DNA from: Nocardioidaceae bacterium SCSIO 66511
GTDB lineage: Bacteria > Actinomycetota > Actinomycetes > Propionibacteriales > Nocardioidaceae
Reading direction: 5' to 3'
Assembly: GCA_023100825.1 (NCBI GenBank)
Contig: CP095846.1
Coordinates: forward strand, 620,001-684,000
DNA: 64,000 nucleotides
The translations under genes were made by a program, and so were the position numbers. Every line of letters starts with the position of its first letter. The first letter of the stretch is position 1. Positions 41,863-50,915 of the stretch are shown here, one piece after another. The notes below the pieces were generated by a model. The model was not told the origin of the DNA and ran no database searches. It was given only the letters and a program-made list of their open reading frames with translations.

Positions 41863-44388
41863 ATGGCTACCACCGACATCACCGTCGTCAAGCGCGACGG
41901 CTCCAAAGTGCCGTACGACGGCTACGAGATCGCCGCTTCGATCGAGGAGGCGAGCACCGGCCTGGACGACGCGGTCGCCCGAGCGACGCAGATTCAGTCC
42001 GAGCTGGAGATCGTGTTGTTCGACGGCATGACCAGCGAACAGCTGGACGAGGCCGTCATCTCCGTGGCGCTGCAGAACGTCAAGGACGATCCGGCCTTCG
42101 ACACTGTTGCCGCGGGACTGCTGACGAAGCTGCTGTACAAGCGCGCGTTCGGTGAGGGCAGTACGCATCTGGAGACGCGGAGCTTCCCGGGCCCCGCGTT
42201 CGTGGCGTACGTAGGGCGCGGGGTCGAGCTCGGACTGCTCGACACCCGACTCACGCAGCTGTTCGATCTCGAACGGCTCGGCGCGGCCATCGACCCCGCG
42301 CGCGACGACCTGCTGCGCTATATCGGAGTGCAGACGATGCGCAACCGGTACATGATCACGTCGCCCGACGGTACGCCGCTCGAGGTGCCGCAATTCTTCT
42401 GGATGCGAGTCGCCATGGGGCTGTCGCTGAACGAGGAGGATCCCACTGCCATCGCCTTGGCTCTGTACGACAAGCTCTCGCGGCTGGAGTACGTCGCAGC
42501 GGGTTCGACCCTCGTCAACGCAGGCACGTCGTACGCCCAGCTGTCGAACTGCTTCGTGATGCAGATGGAAGACGACATCGAGCACATCGCGAAGTCGATG
42601 CGCGACGTCATGTGGATCACCAAGGGCACCGGCGGGATCGGCTTGTCGGTCACCAAGCTGCGCAGCGAGGGCTCGCCGATCCGCAGTAACAACACGAAGT
42701 CGACGGGTCCCATCCCGTTCATGCACACGATCGACTCGACGCTGCGGGCCGTCTCGCGCGGCGGCAAGAAGTTCGGCGCGCTCTGCTTCTACCTGGAGAA
42801 CTGGCATCTCGACTTCGACCAGTTCCTCGATCTGCGGCAGAACTCCGGAGACCCGTATCGGCGTACGCGTACGGCCAACACCGCGGTGTGGATCTCCGAC
42901 GAGTTCATGAAGCGGGTGGCCGCCGATGACGACTGGTACCTCTTCGACCCGCTCGAGGTGCCGGATCTGCCTGAGCTCTACGGAGCCGCGTTCTCCAATC
43001 GTTACGCCGAGTACGTCGCACTGGCCGAGGCGGGTGAGCTGCGGGCGTACCGCAAGGTCCGCGCACGCGAGCAGTACCGCGCGATGCTGGTGTCGTTGCA
43101 GACGACATCGCATCCGTGGCTGACCTGGAAAGACACGATCAACACGCGAGCGCTCAACGACAACACCGGCACGATCCACCTGTCCAACCTGTGCACGGAG
43201 ATCTGCCTCCCGCAGGACCGCGACAACACCGCCGTGTGCAACCTCGCATCGGTCAACCTGTCGCGGCACCTCGTCGGCGAGCGAGGGGACCTGCGCATCG
43301 ACTGGGACCGCCTCGCCGAGTCGACTCGCCTGGCAGTACGCCAGCTCGACAACCTCGTGGACATCACGCTCTCGTCGGTTCCGGAGTCGGAGCACTCGAA
43401 CGATCTCAACCGCGCGGTCGGTCTCGGTGTCATGGGTTTCACCGACATCGTCGAGCGGCTCGGGTACGGGTACGAGAGCGAGCGGGCGTACGAGCTGATC
43501 GACCGGCTGATGGAGTTCATCAGCTGGCATGCGATCGACGCGAGCGCCGATCTGGCCCGCGAGCGCGGCGCGTACGCGAACTTCGAAGGCTCGGGTTGGA
43601 GCCGAGGGATTGTCCCGGTCGACACCCTGGACCGCCTCGCGGCAGACCGCGGTGCGCCCGTCGAGGTCGACCGCAGCACCCGCCTGGACTGGGAGTCGCT
43701 GCGCCGCAAGGTACGCGGAGGAATGCGCAACGCGACCCTGATGGCGATCGCACCGACCGCGTCGATCGGTCTGGTCGCCGGGACAACGCCGGGGCTCGAT
43801 CCGCAGTTCAGCCAGATCTTCAGCCGGTCGACGTCGTCGGGGAAGTTCCTCGAGGTCAACCGCAACCTGGTCGCCGATCTGCGCGAGCGCGGGTTGTGGG
43901 AGCAGGTACGCGAGGATCTGCTGCGCGCACAGGGCGATCTGTCGAAGCTCGAGTCCGTGCCGGACGATTTACAGCGCATCTACCGGACTTCGTTCCAGCT
44001 GTCGCCGTACGCGTTCCTCGAGGTGGCGGCGCGGGCGCAGAAGTGGATCGACCAGGCGATCAGCCGCAACATCTACCTGGCCGATCGTGATGTGGACGGC
44101 ATGGTCGACCTGTACGAGGCGGCATGGAAGCGCGGCGTGAAGACGACGTACTACCTGCACATGATGCCGCGGCACACCGCCGAGCAGAGCACAGTGAAGG
44201 TCAACAAGGCCGAGCAGCTCACTCCGGCCGGTGCCGGTCAACGCCGTGGTTTCGGGTTCGCGGCGGCCGCGTCGACGCCGGACGTACCGGAAGTGGTGCC
44301 GCCCGAGACGGTCCCGGTCGCGACCGTCGATGACCACACCTGCCCGATCGATCCGCAAGAGCGCCTGCAGTGCGACTCCTGCCAGTGA
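41863..44388 (+). CDS. nrdA: Class I ribonucleoside-diphosphate reductase, large subunit
   Basis: 841 residues. N-terminal ATP-cone (ITVVKRDGSKVPYDGYEI to about residue 95) for dATP/ATP control. Active-site cysteines: Cys230 (LSNCFV), Cys444 in SNLCTE with Asn442 and Glu446, and Cys459 (AVCNLA). A C-terminal redox pair lies in LQCDSCQ. Reduces ribonucleotides to deoxyribonucleotides together with the small subunit NrdB. GAGGGG precedes the ATG. The leader holds an adenosylcobalamin riboswitch and NrdR boxes. Stop to nrdB start is about 117 bases, mostly one large hairpin. Confidence 0.95.
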   Translation: MATTDITVVKRDGSKVPYDGYEIAASIEEASTGLDDAVARATQIQSELEIVLFDGMTSEQLDEAVISVALQNVKDDPAFDTVAAGLLTKLLYKRAFGEGSTHLETRSFPGPAFVAYVGRGVELGLLDTRLTQLFDLERLGAAIDPARDDLLRYIGVQTMRNRYMITSPDGTPLEVPQFFWMRVAMGLSLNEEDPTAIALALYDKLSRLEYVAAGSTLVNAGTSYAQLSNCFVMQMEDDIEHIAKSMRDVMWITKGTGGIGLSVTKLRSEGSPIRSNNTKSTGPIPFMHTIDSTLRAVSRGGKKFGALCFYLENWHLDFDQFLDLRQNSGDPYRRTRTANTAVWISDEFMKRVAADDDWYLFDPLEVPDLPELYGAAFSNRYAEYVALAEAGELRAYRKVRAREQYRAMLVSLQTTSHPWLTWKDTINTRALNDNTGTIHLSNLCTEICLPQDRDNTAVCNLASVNLSRHLVGERGDLRIDWDRLAESTRLAVRQLDNLVDITLSSVPESEHSNDLNRAVGLGVMGFTDIVERLGYGYESERAYELIDRLMEFISWHAIDASADLARERGAYANFEGSGWSRGIVPVDTLDRLAADRGAPVEVDRSTRLDWESLRRKVRGGMRNATLMAIAPTASIGLVAGTTPGLDPQFSQIFSRSTSSGKFLEVNRNLVADLRERGLWEQVREDLLRAQGDLSKLESVPDDLQRIYRTSFQLSPYAFLEVAARAQKWIDQAISRNIYLADRDVDGMVDLYEAAWKRGVKTTYYLHMMPRHTAEQSTVKVNKAEQLTPAGAGQRRGFGFAAAASTPDVPEVVPPETVPVATVDDHTCPIDPQERLQCDSCQ

Positions 44389-44417
44389 ACTGACCAGAAC
44401 CACCCAACCCCCACCCC

Positions 44418-44478
44418 GCTGGGCCGCACGTTTCGGCCCCATTTCGGCGAAATTTGGGGCCGAAACGTGCGGGCCAGC
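44418..44478. repeat. Long hairpin between nrdA and nrdB
   Basis: Arms of 24 bases around the shared core CCGCACGTTTCGGCCCCA pair with one mismatch, and the loop has a further TTTC/GAAA pairing, giving a 61-base structure. There is no T-run. It ends 27 bases before the nrdB TTG start. It could be a processing or attenuation site that sets the nrdA:nrdB ratio, or a dispersed palindromic element. Confidence 0.8.
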
Positions 44479-44505
44479 GGGCGTGGGCGACGTGAGGAGA
44501 GAACT

Positions 44506-45492
44506 TTGAGTACGAACGGAATTCTCGGGACCGGCATCGGCGAAGGCCTGCTGCTCAAACCGGTGACGTACGAATGGGCGTACGACCTCTACAACCAGGC
44601 CGTTGCGAACACCTGGTTCCCCAACGAGGTGCAGCTGGGCGAGGACCTCGGCGACTTCGCCACCATGAACGACGAGGAACGCCATGCGCTGACCTTCCTG
44701 ATGAGCTACTTCAACCCGAACGAGCTGCTGGTCAACAAGGCGCTCGCGTTCGGCGTCTATCCGTACGTCAACTCGGCCGAATGCCACCTGTACCTCGCCA
44801 AGCAGATGTGGGAAGAAGCCAACCACTGTATGGCGTTCGAGTACGTTCTCGAGACGTTCCCCATCGACCGCGAGCAGGCGTACGAGTCGCATCTGAGCGT
44901 GCCGTCGATGGCGGCCAAGGAGGAGTTCGAGATCCGCTTCATCAAGCGGATGACCGAGCAGACGCTCGACATCACCACCACAGAGGGCAAGCGCGACTTC
45001 GTACGCAACCTCGTTGCATACAACGTGATTCTCGAAGGCATCTGGTTCTACTCGGGCTTCATGGTGGCACTGTCGTTTCGGCAGCGGAACCTCCTGCGCA
45101 ACTTCGGCTCCCTGATCGAGTGGATCGTGCGTGACGAGAGCCTGCATCTGAAGTTCGGACTCAACCTGATCCTCACCGTGCTCGAGGAGAACCCCGATCT
45201 GCAGACTCCGGAGTTCGCCGCGGAGATTCGCCAGCTCATCCTCGACGGCGTCGCGATGGAGGAGCGTTACAACCGCGATCTGCTGCCCAAGGGGATCCTC
45301 GGGCTCAACGCCGACTACATCAACACCTACGTGCGATACCTCGCCGACCGTCGTCTCGAGGAGCTCGGGTTCGAGCCGGCGTACGGCGTTGCGAACCCGG
45401 CGAAGTGGATGGCGACCGCCAACGACACGTTGCAGCTCGTCAACTTCTTCGAGTCGACCAACACCAGTTACGAGGTGAACGCTCAGGCCTGA
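44506..45492 (+). CDS. nrdB: Ribonucleotide reductase small subunit, tyrosine-less (class Ic-like)
   Basis: 328 residues, TTG start seven bases after GAGGAG. Metal ligands by alignment: Glu73 (NPNELL), Glu104 and His107 (EEANH), Glu177 (ILEGIW), Glu211 and His214 (DESLH). The position of the radical tyrosine, four after His107, is Phe111, and the first ligand is Glu rather than Asp. All spacings equal those of the Chlamydia class Ic protein (89, 120, 123, 127, 193, 227, 230), which uses a Mn/Fe centre instead of a tyrosyl radical. It pairs with NrdA. Confidence 0.92.
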   Translation: MSTNGILGTGIGEGLLLKPVTYEWAYDLYNQAVANTWFPNEVQLGEDLGDFATMNDEERHALTFLMSYFNPNELLVNKALAFGVYPYVNSAECHLYLAKQMWEEANHCMAFEYVLETFPIDREQAYESHLSVPSMAAKEEFEIRFIKRMTEQTLDITTTEGKRDFVRNLVAYNVILEGIWFYSGFMVALSFRQRNLLRNFGSLIEWIVRDESLHLKFGLNLILTVLEENPDLQTPEFAAEIRQLILDGVAMEERYNRDLLPKGILGLNADYINTYVRYLADRRLEELGFEPAYGVANPAKWMATANDTLQLVNFFESTNTSYEVNAQA

Positions 45493-45542
45493 GCTCGTCC
45501 CGCGGGTCGGGCTCGGCATTGCTCCCGGTTCGGCAACGTGTT

Positions 45543-45573
45543 AGAACGTGCGCCAACTACTGGCGCACGTTCT
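45543..45573 (+). terminator. Hairpin terminator after nrdB
   Basis: A perfect 13-bp stem (AGAACGTGCGCCA) with a five-base loop, 51 bases after the nrdB stop. Confidence 0.7.
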
Positions 45574-45631
45574 GATGCGTGCTCCCTGCGGGTACGTATG
45601 GCCCGCGGCCGCCGAGTGAAGGAGAGCCGCC

Positions 45632-47188
45632 ATGTCACCCGATCAACTGACCCGCCGCCGCCTGCTCACCACTGCCGCCGGAGCGACCGCGGCGGCGCTC
45701 GTACCTGGAGTCGCCAGTGCGTCGCGTACGTCGGATCAGGCGCCCGCAGACCTCGTACTACACGGCGGCAACGTGTGGCCGGGCATGCGCGCCGGCCGGG
45801 TGCATGGCCCCGCGCTGCCCTGGTGCGACGCCGTAGCAGTACGCGGACAGCGGATCGTTGCTGTCGGACGCGACGCCGAGGTGCTGACCTGGGCCGGTAG
45901 GCGCACCCGCGTCGTCGACCTGGCCGGGCGCTTCGTCATGCCCGGGTTCCGTGATCAGCACACGCATCTGCTCGGCATGGCCTTCGCGGGCACGTCCGCA
46001 GAGGGCTACCGCCCGGCGTTCAACTGCTACGACCCACAGGCGGCGTTCGAGGGGCGCCGTCGCACCGGGCAGGGGCACGTACATCTGCATGAGCAGGGCA
46101 AGTCGCCGATGGATCAGTTCGGCGACGGTGAGGTCACCGACGAGCTCAAACAGAATCTGCTGACGATGCAGGACGAGCTCGCCAAACAAGGCATCACCAC
46201 GGTCGTGGAGGCGGGGATGCGCGACTTCTCGTTGTGGCGCGCGCTGATGGAGCTCGCCGAGGAGGACCGCCTCAAGGTGCGGTTCCTCGTCCGGGTCGCC
46301 TTCGGCGGCATGGAGCTGGCGGCCGAGCGTGGCCTACACACCGGCGTCGGCAACGAGTGGGTCAAGATCCTCGGCGTCAAGAACTACGCCGACGGCTGGC
46401 TCGGCCCGCGTACGTCGGCGCTGCGTGAGCCGTACTCCGACGACCCGTACGGCTTTCCTCCCGAAGGGATCCTGTTCCTCGACCAGGATCGCGCCGACCG
46501 CGACATCGCCCGTGCCCGCGAGCTCGGGTTCAACGTCACCGCGCATGCCATCGGAGACCGGGGCGTCGAGACCGCGCTCACCGCGTACGAGCGCGCGGGC
46601 GTCACTCCGGCCGACCGCTGGGCGCTGGAGCACGTGCAGGTCGTCGGTGACGACCTGGTCGACCGGATGGCCGCCGATGGTGTGATCGCGAGCTATCAGC
46701 TGAGCTTCGCCACGACCGATGCCCGCTTCGCCCAGGACGCGCTCGGTAAGCCAAGGCTCCGCGAGACGGCCTATCGCTGGGCGACCATGCAGCGCAGGGG
46801 CGTACGACTGGCGGGCGGCTCCGACGTCGATGTTGAGGTCGTGGATCCGCTGTGGGGTCTGCAGCGGGCCGTGACCAGGCAGGACTTCGACGGCTTCCCG
46901 CGGGGTGGCTTCCGCCGTAGCGAGGCGCTCGGCCTGCGCGACACCCTTCGTACGCTCACCTCCGACGCGGCGTACGCGAGCCTCGAGGACCACGAGCGCG
47001 GCACCATCGAGGTGGGCAACTACGCCGACCTCGTCGTACTGCGCGAGAACCTCCTTCGCATCCCGCATGATCGGATCGCGTTCTCCACCAGGGAGATGAC
47101 GATCACGAACGGCAGGATCGCCTCGGAGGAGTCGGTTACGTACCCGCCGGACAAGGCCGCGACGTGCGACCCGTACCCGGATGAGTAG
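45632..47188 (+). CDS. Tat-exported amidohydrolase, YtcJ-like
   Basis: 518 residues. Twin-arginine signal with TRRRLLTTAAGATAAALVPGVASA. Metal-dependent TIM-barrel hydrolase: GRFVMPGFRDQHTH near residue 100 provides HxH, then KILGVKNYADGWLGP, FNVTAHAIGDRGVE, LEHVQVV and LAGGSDVDVE. The C-terminal return strand is IEVGNYADLVVL. The family cleaves C-N bonds of various substrates. It lies 60 bases upstream of the agmatine genes and may be part of that unit, but a link is not shown by sequence. Confidence 0.85.
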   Translation: MSPDQLTRRRLLTTAAGATAAALVPGVASASRTSDQAPADLVLHGGNVWPGMRAGRVHGPALPWCDAVAVRGQRIVAVGRDAEVLTWAGRRTRVVDLAGRFVMPGFRDQHTHLLGMAFAGTSAEGYRPAFNCYDPQAAFEGRRRTGQGHVHLHEQGKSPMDQFGDGEVTDELKQNLLTMQDELAKQGITTVVEAGMRDFSLWRALMELAEEDRLKVRFLVRVAFGGMELAAERGLHTGVGNEWVKILGVKNYADGWLGPRTSALREPYSDDPYGFPPEGILFLDQDRADRDIARARELGFNVTAHAIGDRGVETALTAYERAGVTPADRWALEHVQVVGDDLVDRMAADGVIASYQLSFATTDARFAQDALGKPRLRETAYRWATMQRRGVRLAGGSDVDVEVVDPLWGLQRAVTRQDFDGFPRGGFRRSEALGLRDTLRTLTSDAAYASLEDHERGTIEVGNYADLVVLRENLLRIPHDRIAFSTREMTITNGRIASEESVTYPPDKAATCDPYPDE

Positions 47189-47248
47189 TTCGGCAGGTAC
47201 GAAGTCGAGCCGCGACGTACGCTCGGCTGGACGATCAGGAGACGACCG

Positions 47249-48208
47249 ATGAAACTGCTCACCGCGACGGCACCGCGGTCGCTCGCCGGAGACGGTTCGG
47301 TGCGTACGCCGGTGCGAGTCGGCCTTGTCCAGCACCGCTGGCGCGACGACGCGAGCGCACTGGGCCGTACGCTCGCCGATGCGGTCGCGCAGGCCGCCGA
47401 CGCGGGAGCGACCGCGGTCTTTCTGCCCGAGCTGACGCTTTCGAAGTACCCCGCGGACACGCGCGCAACCGGCCGCCCGGTCGAGCGGGCCGAGCCGCTG
47501 GAGGGCGGCCCGACGTACGAGCTCGCCGCCACTGCCGCAGCTCGCAACGACGTGGTGGTCCACGCGTCGCTGTACGAGCGAGTCGACGGCGACGACGGAC
47601 GCGGCTTCAACACAGCGATCATGGTCGCACCGAACGGCGAACTGCTTGCACGTACGCGCAAGCTGCACATTCCGGTCACCGAGGGCTACTACGAAGACAC
47701 CTACTTCCGCCCCGGTCCACCGGACGACGCCTATCCCGTCTACGAGTCGCCGCAGCTGCCCGGCGCCGCGATCGGACTGCCGACGTGCTGGGACGAATGG
47801 TTTCCGGAGGTCGCGCGGTCGTACGCGCTCGGCGGGGCCAACCTGCTCGTCTACCCGACGGCGATCGGGTCCGAGCCGGGCTTCCCGGACTTCGACACGC
47901 AGCCGTTGTGGCAACAGGTGATCGTGGCGAACGGCATCACCAACGGCACGTTCATGGTCGTACCGAACCGTACGGGTGACGAGGGTGCGCTGACGTTCTA
48001 CGGTTCGTCGTTCATCTCCGACCCGTACGGACGCGTGCTCGTGCAGGCGCCGCGCGACGAGGAGGCGGTCCTCGTCGCCGACCTCGATCTCGGCCAGCGT
48101 GCCGACTGGCTCACGTTGTTCCCTTTCCTCGCCACGAGGCGCCCGGACACGTACGCCCGACTCGCCGCCCCCGTCGAAGCCGACCATCCGCAGGGCAGGC
48201 GAACGTGA
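47249..48208 (+). CDS. aguB: N-carbamoylputrescine amidase
   Basis: 319 residues. Nitrilase superfamily with the catalytic triad Glu61 (FLPELTLS), Lys138 (RKLHIP) and Cys180 (PTCWDEWFPEVAR). The CWDEWFPE sequence is characteristic of AguB rather than other amidases. Converts N-carbamoylputrescine to putrescine, CO2 and ammonia. An AGGAG precedes the ATG. Stop overlaps the aguA start in GTGA, so the two steps are translated together. Confidence 0.9.
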   Translation: MKLLTATAPRSLAGDGSVRTPVRVGLVQHRWRDDASALGRTLADAVAQAADAGATAVFLPELTLSKYPADTRATGRPVERAEPLEGGPTYELAATAAARNDVVVHASLYERVDGDDGRGFNTAIMVAPNGELLARTRKLHIPVTEGYYEDTYFRPGPPDDAYPVYESPQLPGAAIGLPTCWDEWFPEVARSYALGGANLLVYPTAIGSEPGFPDFDTQPLWQQVIVANGITNGTFMVVPNRTGDEGALTFYGSSFISDPYGRVLVQAPRDEEAVLVADLDLGQRADWLTLFPFLATRRPDTYARLAAPVEADHPQGRRT

Positions 48209-49236
48209 GTTGGCGGATGCCGAGCGAGACCGCCGAACAGGAACGGATCTGGATGGCGTTCCCGCCGGCCGGCTACACCCTCGGCGACACACCGGCCGAC
48301 GCGGACGAGGCGCGGTCGACGTGGGCTGCAGTCGCGCACGCGGTGTTGCGGTTCGCGCCGGTGTCGATGGTGATCAACCCGACCGACCGGGAGGTGGCGC
48401 GTACGTACCTCTCCGGTGAGATCGAGCTGGTCGAGGCGCCGCTCGACGACGCTTGGATGCGCGATATCGGCCCTACTTTCGTGACCGATGACGAAGGCGG
48501 GCTCGGCGCGGTCGACTGGGTGTTCAACGGCTGGGGTCAGCAGGACTGGGCCACCTGGGACAACGACGCTCGGATAGGAGCGTTCGTCGCGGAGCGTGCG
48601 GGTGCGACCCGCATCCCGTCGTCGTTGGTCAACGAGGGCGGCGGCATCCATGTCGATGGGCAGGGCACGGTGCTCGTCACCGAGACGGTGCAGCTCGACC
48701 CGTACCGCAACCCCGGCCTGTCCGAATCCGATGTCGACGCGGAGCTGCGGCGTACGCTCGGCGCGAGCAAGGTCGTCTGGCTGCCCTGCGGGCTCACTCG
48801 CGACTCGCAGCGCTACGGCACTCGCGGACACGTCGATATCGTCGCGACCATCCCGTCGCCCGGTGTGCTTCTCCTGCACACGCAGCCGGATCCCGAACAC
48901 CCAGACCATGCCGTGTGCAGGGAGCTGACCGATCTGCTCGGTGCGGCGACCGATGCCGCGGGAGATCCGTTCGACATCGTGCCGCTCGCCGCACCGGAGA
49001 CGTTGCGCGACGCTGACGGCTGGGTCGACTACAGCTACGTCAACCATCTGGTCGTCAACGGCGGTGTGGTGGCGTGCACGTTCGACGATCCGCGCGACGC
49101 TGAGGCGGCGGACGTACTCGCCGCTGCGTACCCAGGCCACGAGGTCGTGGGTGTCGATGCGAGACCGCTGTTCGCGCGCGGTGGCGGGATCCACTGCATA
49201 ACGCAGCAACAGCCACGCGTTTCTCGGCGGGCATAG
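48205..49236 (+). CDS. aguA: Agmatine deiminase
   Basis: 343 residues, GTG start. Pattern of the porphyromonas-type peptidylarginine deiminase/agmatine deiminase family: WMAFPP, DAWMRDIGPTFV, VNEGGGIHVDGQGT, TRGHVDIVA and the catalytic Cys331 in GGGIHCIT. Turns agmatine into N-carbamoylputrescine, the substrate of AguB. Together they allow use of agmatine as a nitrogen source or putrescine precursor. Confidence 0.93.
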   Translation: MSWRMPSETAEQERIWMAFPPAGYTLGDTPADADEARSTWAAVAHAVLRFAPVSMVINPTDREVARTYLSGEIELVEAPLDDAWMRDIGPTFVTDDEGGLGAVDWVFNGWGQQDWATWDNDARIGAFVAERAGATRIPSSLVNEGGGIHVDGQGTVLVTETVQLDPYRNPGLSESDVDAELRRTLGASKVVWLPCGLTRDSQRYGTRGHVDIVATIPSPGVLLLHTQPDPEHPDHAVCRELTDLLGAATDAAGDPFDIVPLAAPETLRDADGWVDYSYVNHLVVNGGVVACTFDDPRDAEAADVLAAAYPGHEVVGVDARPLFARGGGIHCITQQQPRVSRRA

Positions 49237-49251
49237 TCGCCGTAGGTGCAC

Positions 49252-49257
49252 TAGCGT
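49252..49257 (+). promoter_or_regulatory. -10 box, leaderless start of AI-2E-family gene
   Basis: TAGCGT, seven bases before the GTG start. Confidence 0.45.
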
Positions 49258-49264
49258 CTACTGC

Positions 49265-50422
49265 GTGAGCGAGCCCGATGGTCAGTCACCGCTGGGACTT
49301 CCGCGTGGTCTGCTCATCCTGTTGGGCACCGGTTCGGCGTTCCTCGTGGTCTTCGGGCTGCGCGCGGCATCGGACGTCATCGGCCCGATCTTTCTCGCGC
49401 TCGTACTCGTCGTCGCGGTGCATCCGGTACGCGGGTGGTGTGAGCGTCGGGGTCTGCCGCGGTGGGTGGCGACGTTGGCCGCGATCATCGCGGTGTACGC
49501 CATCTTGCTTGCGATGGTCCTTTCGCTGGTTGTCGCCGGCGCGCGATTCGCATCGCTGCTGACCCATTACGAACCCCAGTTCGCAGAGCTGGTCCGCGAC
49601 GTACGCGACCTGCTCGATCGCGCCGGTGTCGGCGATGACCAGATCCGTGCGATGACGAGTGAGTTCGACCTCGGCAAGGTCGCGGGCGTCGCCGCCGACA
49701 TTCTCGGCGGTCTCGCAGGGGTACTGAGCAACATCTTCTTCATCGTCGTGCTGTTGTTCTTCATGGTCTTCGACGCGACGCAGTTCCCGAGTGCACTCGG
49801 GAAGGTGCCGGAAGCGCGCCGCTCGGTCGTCGAGGCATTCCACAGCTTCGCGGTCGGAACGCGCCAGTACCTCCTGGTCGCGACTGCGTTCGGCGCGATC
49901 GTGGCGTTGTTCGATGTCGCTGCGCTGTACGCGCTCGACATCCCGGATCCCTGGCTGTGGGGGCTGTTGGCGTTCATCACGAACTACATCCCGAACATCG
50001 GGTTCGTCATCGGACTCGTACCACCCATGATCATCGCGATCGTCGACGAGGGGGTCGGCACAGCGATCGCGGTCGTGGTCGTGTACTGCCTGCTCAACGT
50101 CGTGATCCAGACGGTGATTCAGCCGCGGGTGGTGGGCAACACGGTAGGACTGTCCGGAACGCTCACCTTCCTGTCGCTGATCGTGTGGGCGTGGATCCTC
50201 GGCGCGGTCGGTGCGCTGTTCGCCGTTCCGTTGACGTTGTTCGTCAAGGCGTTGCTGATCGACGTCGACCCGCGTACCCGGTGGGTGGGGCCACTGCTCG
50301 CCGGTCCGTCGGCAGACGCGTTCGACGACAGCGCCGAGGTTGCGCCGGCCGGAGAAGCGCCACCCGAAACGGTCACGTCCGATACGCAAACCACCGATCG
50401 ACCCCGGACCGACGAGGAGTGA
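49265..50422 (+). CDS. AI-2E/PerM-family membrane transporter
   Basis: 385 residues, GTG start. About eight membrane segments: LLILLGTGSAFLVVFGLRA, ILLAMVLSLVVAGARFASLL, then IFFIVVLLFFMVF, and the conserved family region WGLLAFITNYIPNIGFVIGLVPPMIIAI, with PRVVGNTVGLSGTLTFLSLIVWAWILGAVGALFAVPLT. Family members export AI-2, lipids or ions, depending on species, so substrate is unknown. Ends in a polar cytoplasmic tail. Confidence 0.88.
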   Translation: MSEPDGQSPLGLPRGLLILLGTGSAFLVVFGLRAASDVIGPIFLALVLVVAVHPVRGWCERRGLPRWVATLAAIIAVYAILLAMVLSLVVAGARFASLLTHYEPQFAELVRDVRDLLDRAGVGDDQIRAMTSEFDLGKVAGVAADILGGLAGVLSNIFFIVVLLFFMVFDATQFPSALGKVPEARRSVVEAFHSFAVGTRQYLLVATAFGAIVALFDVAALYALDIPDPWLWGLLAFITNYIPNIGFVIGLVPPMIIAIVDEGVGTAIAVVVVYCLLNVVIQTVIQPRVVGNTVGLSGTLTFLSLIVWAWILGAVGALFAVPLTLFVKALLIDVDPRTRWVGPLLAGPSADAFDDSAEVAPAGEAPPETVTSDTQTTDRPRTDEE

Positions 50423-50428
50423 ACGGCC

Positions 50429-50893
50429 ATGTACGACAGCCAGCCGGGCTACCCAGGGCGGCGCGATACTCCGCAGGTCGACGCGGGGAGGCTGTGGGCA
50501 GGCGGGGTCGCGACGGCCTTCATCGCTGCGCTGATCGCGATCGTGGGTGACCTGATCGCTCGGGGTGTACTCGACATTCCGGTGCTGGCGCCGGAGTCGC
50601 ACGGCACCTGGCACACCGCGTCGCTCCTGCCGTACGCGATCGCCGCCGCCGGAGGTGCGCTGCTCGCGACCGGACTGATGCACGCGTTGGCGCTCACGAC
50701 CCCGCGACCGACGATGTTCTTCGGCTGGATCCTGTTCCTGGTCGGAGTCGTGGTGGCGGTTTGGCCGTTCACGACCGGCGCCGATCTCGACGCGAAAATC
50801 GCCACCGCAATACTGGACGTCATCATCGTCCTCGCGATCTGGTCGCTGGTCGACGGGACCGCGCGTCGCACCGTACGCCTGCCCGGGCGTTGA
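50429..50893 (+). CDS. Membrane protein of unknown function (DUF6069-like)
   Basis: 154 residues; a polar N-terminus of about 23 residues and four membrane segments (VATAFIAALIAIVGDLIARGV; LLPYAIAAAGGALLATGLMHALAL; FFGWILFLVGVVVAVW; IATAILDVIIVLAIWSLV). The layout is that of DUF6069. Six bases after the preceding gene, so probably translated from the same message. Confidence 0.75.
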   Translation: MYDSQPGYPGRRDTPQVDAGRLWAGGVATAFIAALIAIVGDLIARGVLDIPVLAPESHGTWHTASLLPYAIAAAGGALLATGLMHALALTTPRPTMFFGWILFLVGVVVAVWPFTTGADLDAKIATAILDVIIVLAIWSLVDGTARRTVRLPGR

Positions 50894-50903
50894 ACCGATC
50901 GCA

Positions 50904-50909
50904 CATACT
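50904..50909 (+). promoter_or_regulatory. -10 box before FGE-like gene
   Basis: CATACT; it stands six bases before the second of two adjacent GTG codons and only three before the first, favouring the second as the start. Confidence 0.35.
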
Positions 50910-50915
50910 GGTGTG

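Noticed and set aside
41650-43530. Minus-strand open frame of 626 codons over the riboswitch and nrdA
   Set aside because: Antisense to a conserved enzyme gene and a riboswitch; composition is that of a shadow frame.
46334-48292. Minus-strand frame of 652 codons over the amidohydrolase and aguB
   Set aside because: Overlaps two genes with clear catalytic motifs; no family pattern in the antisense product.
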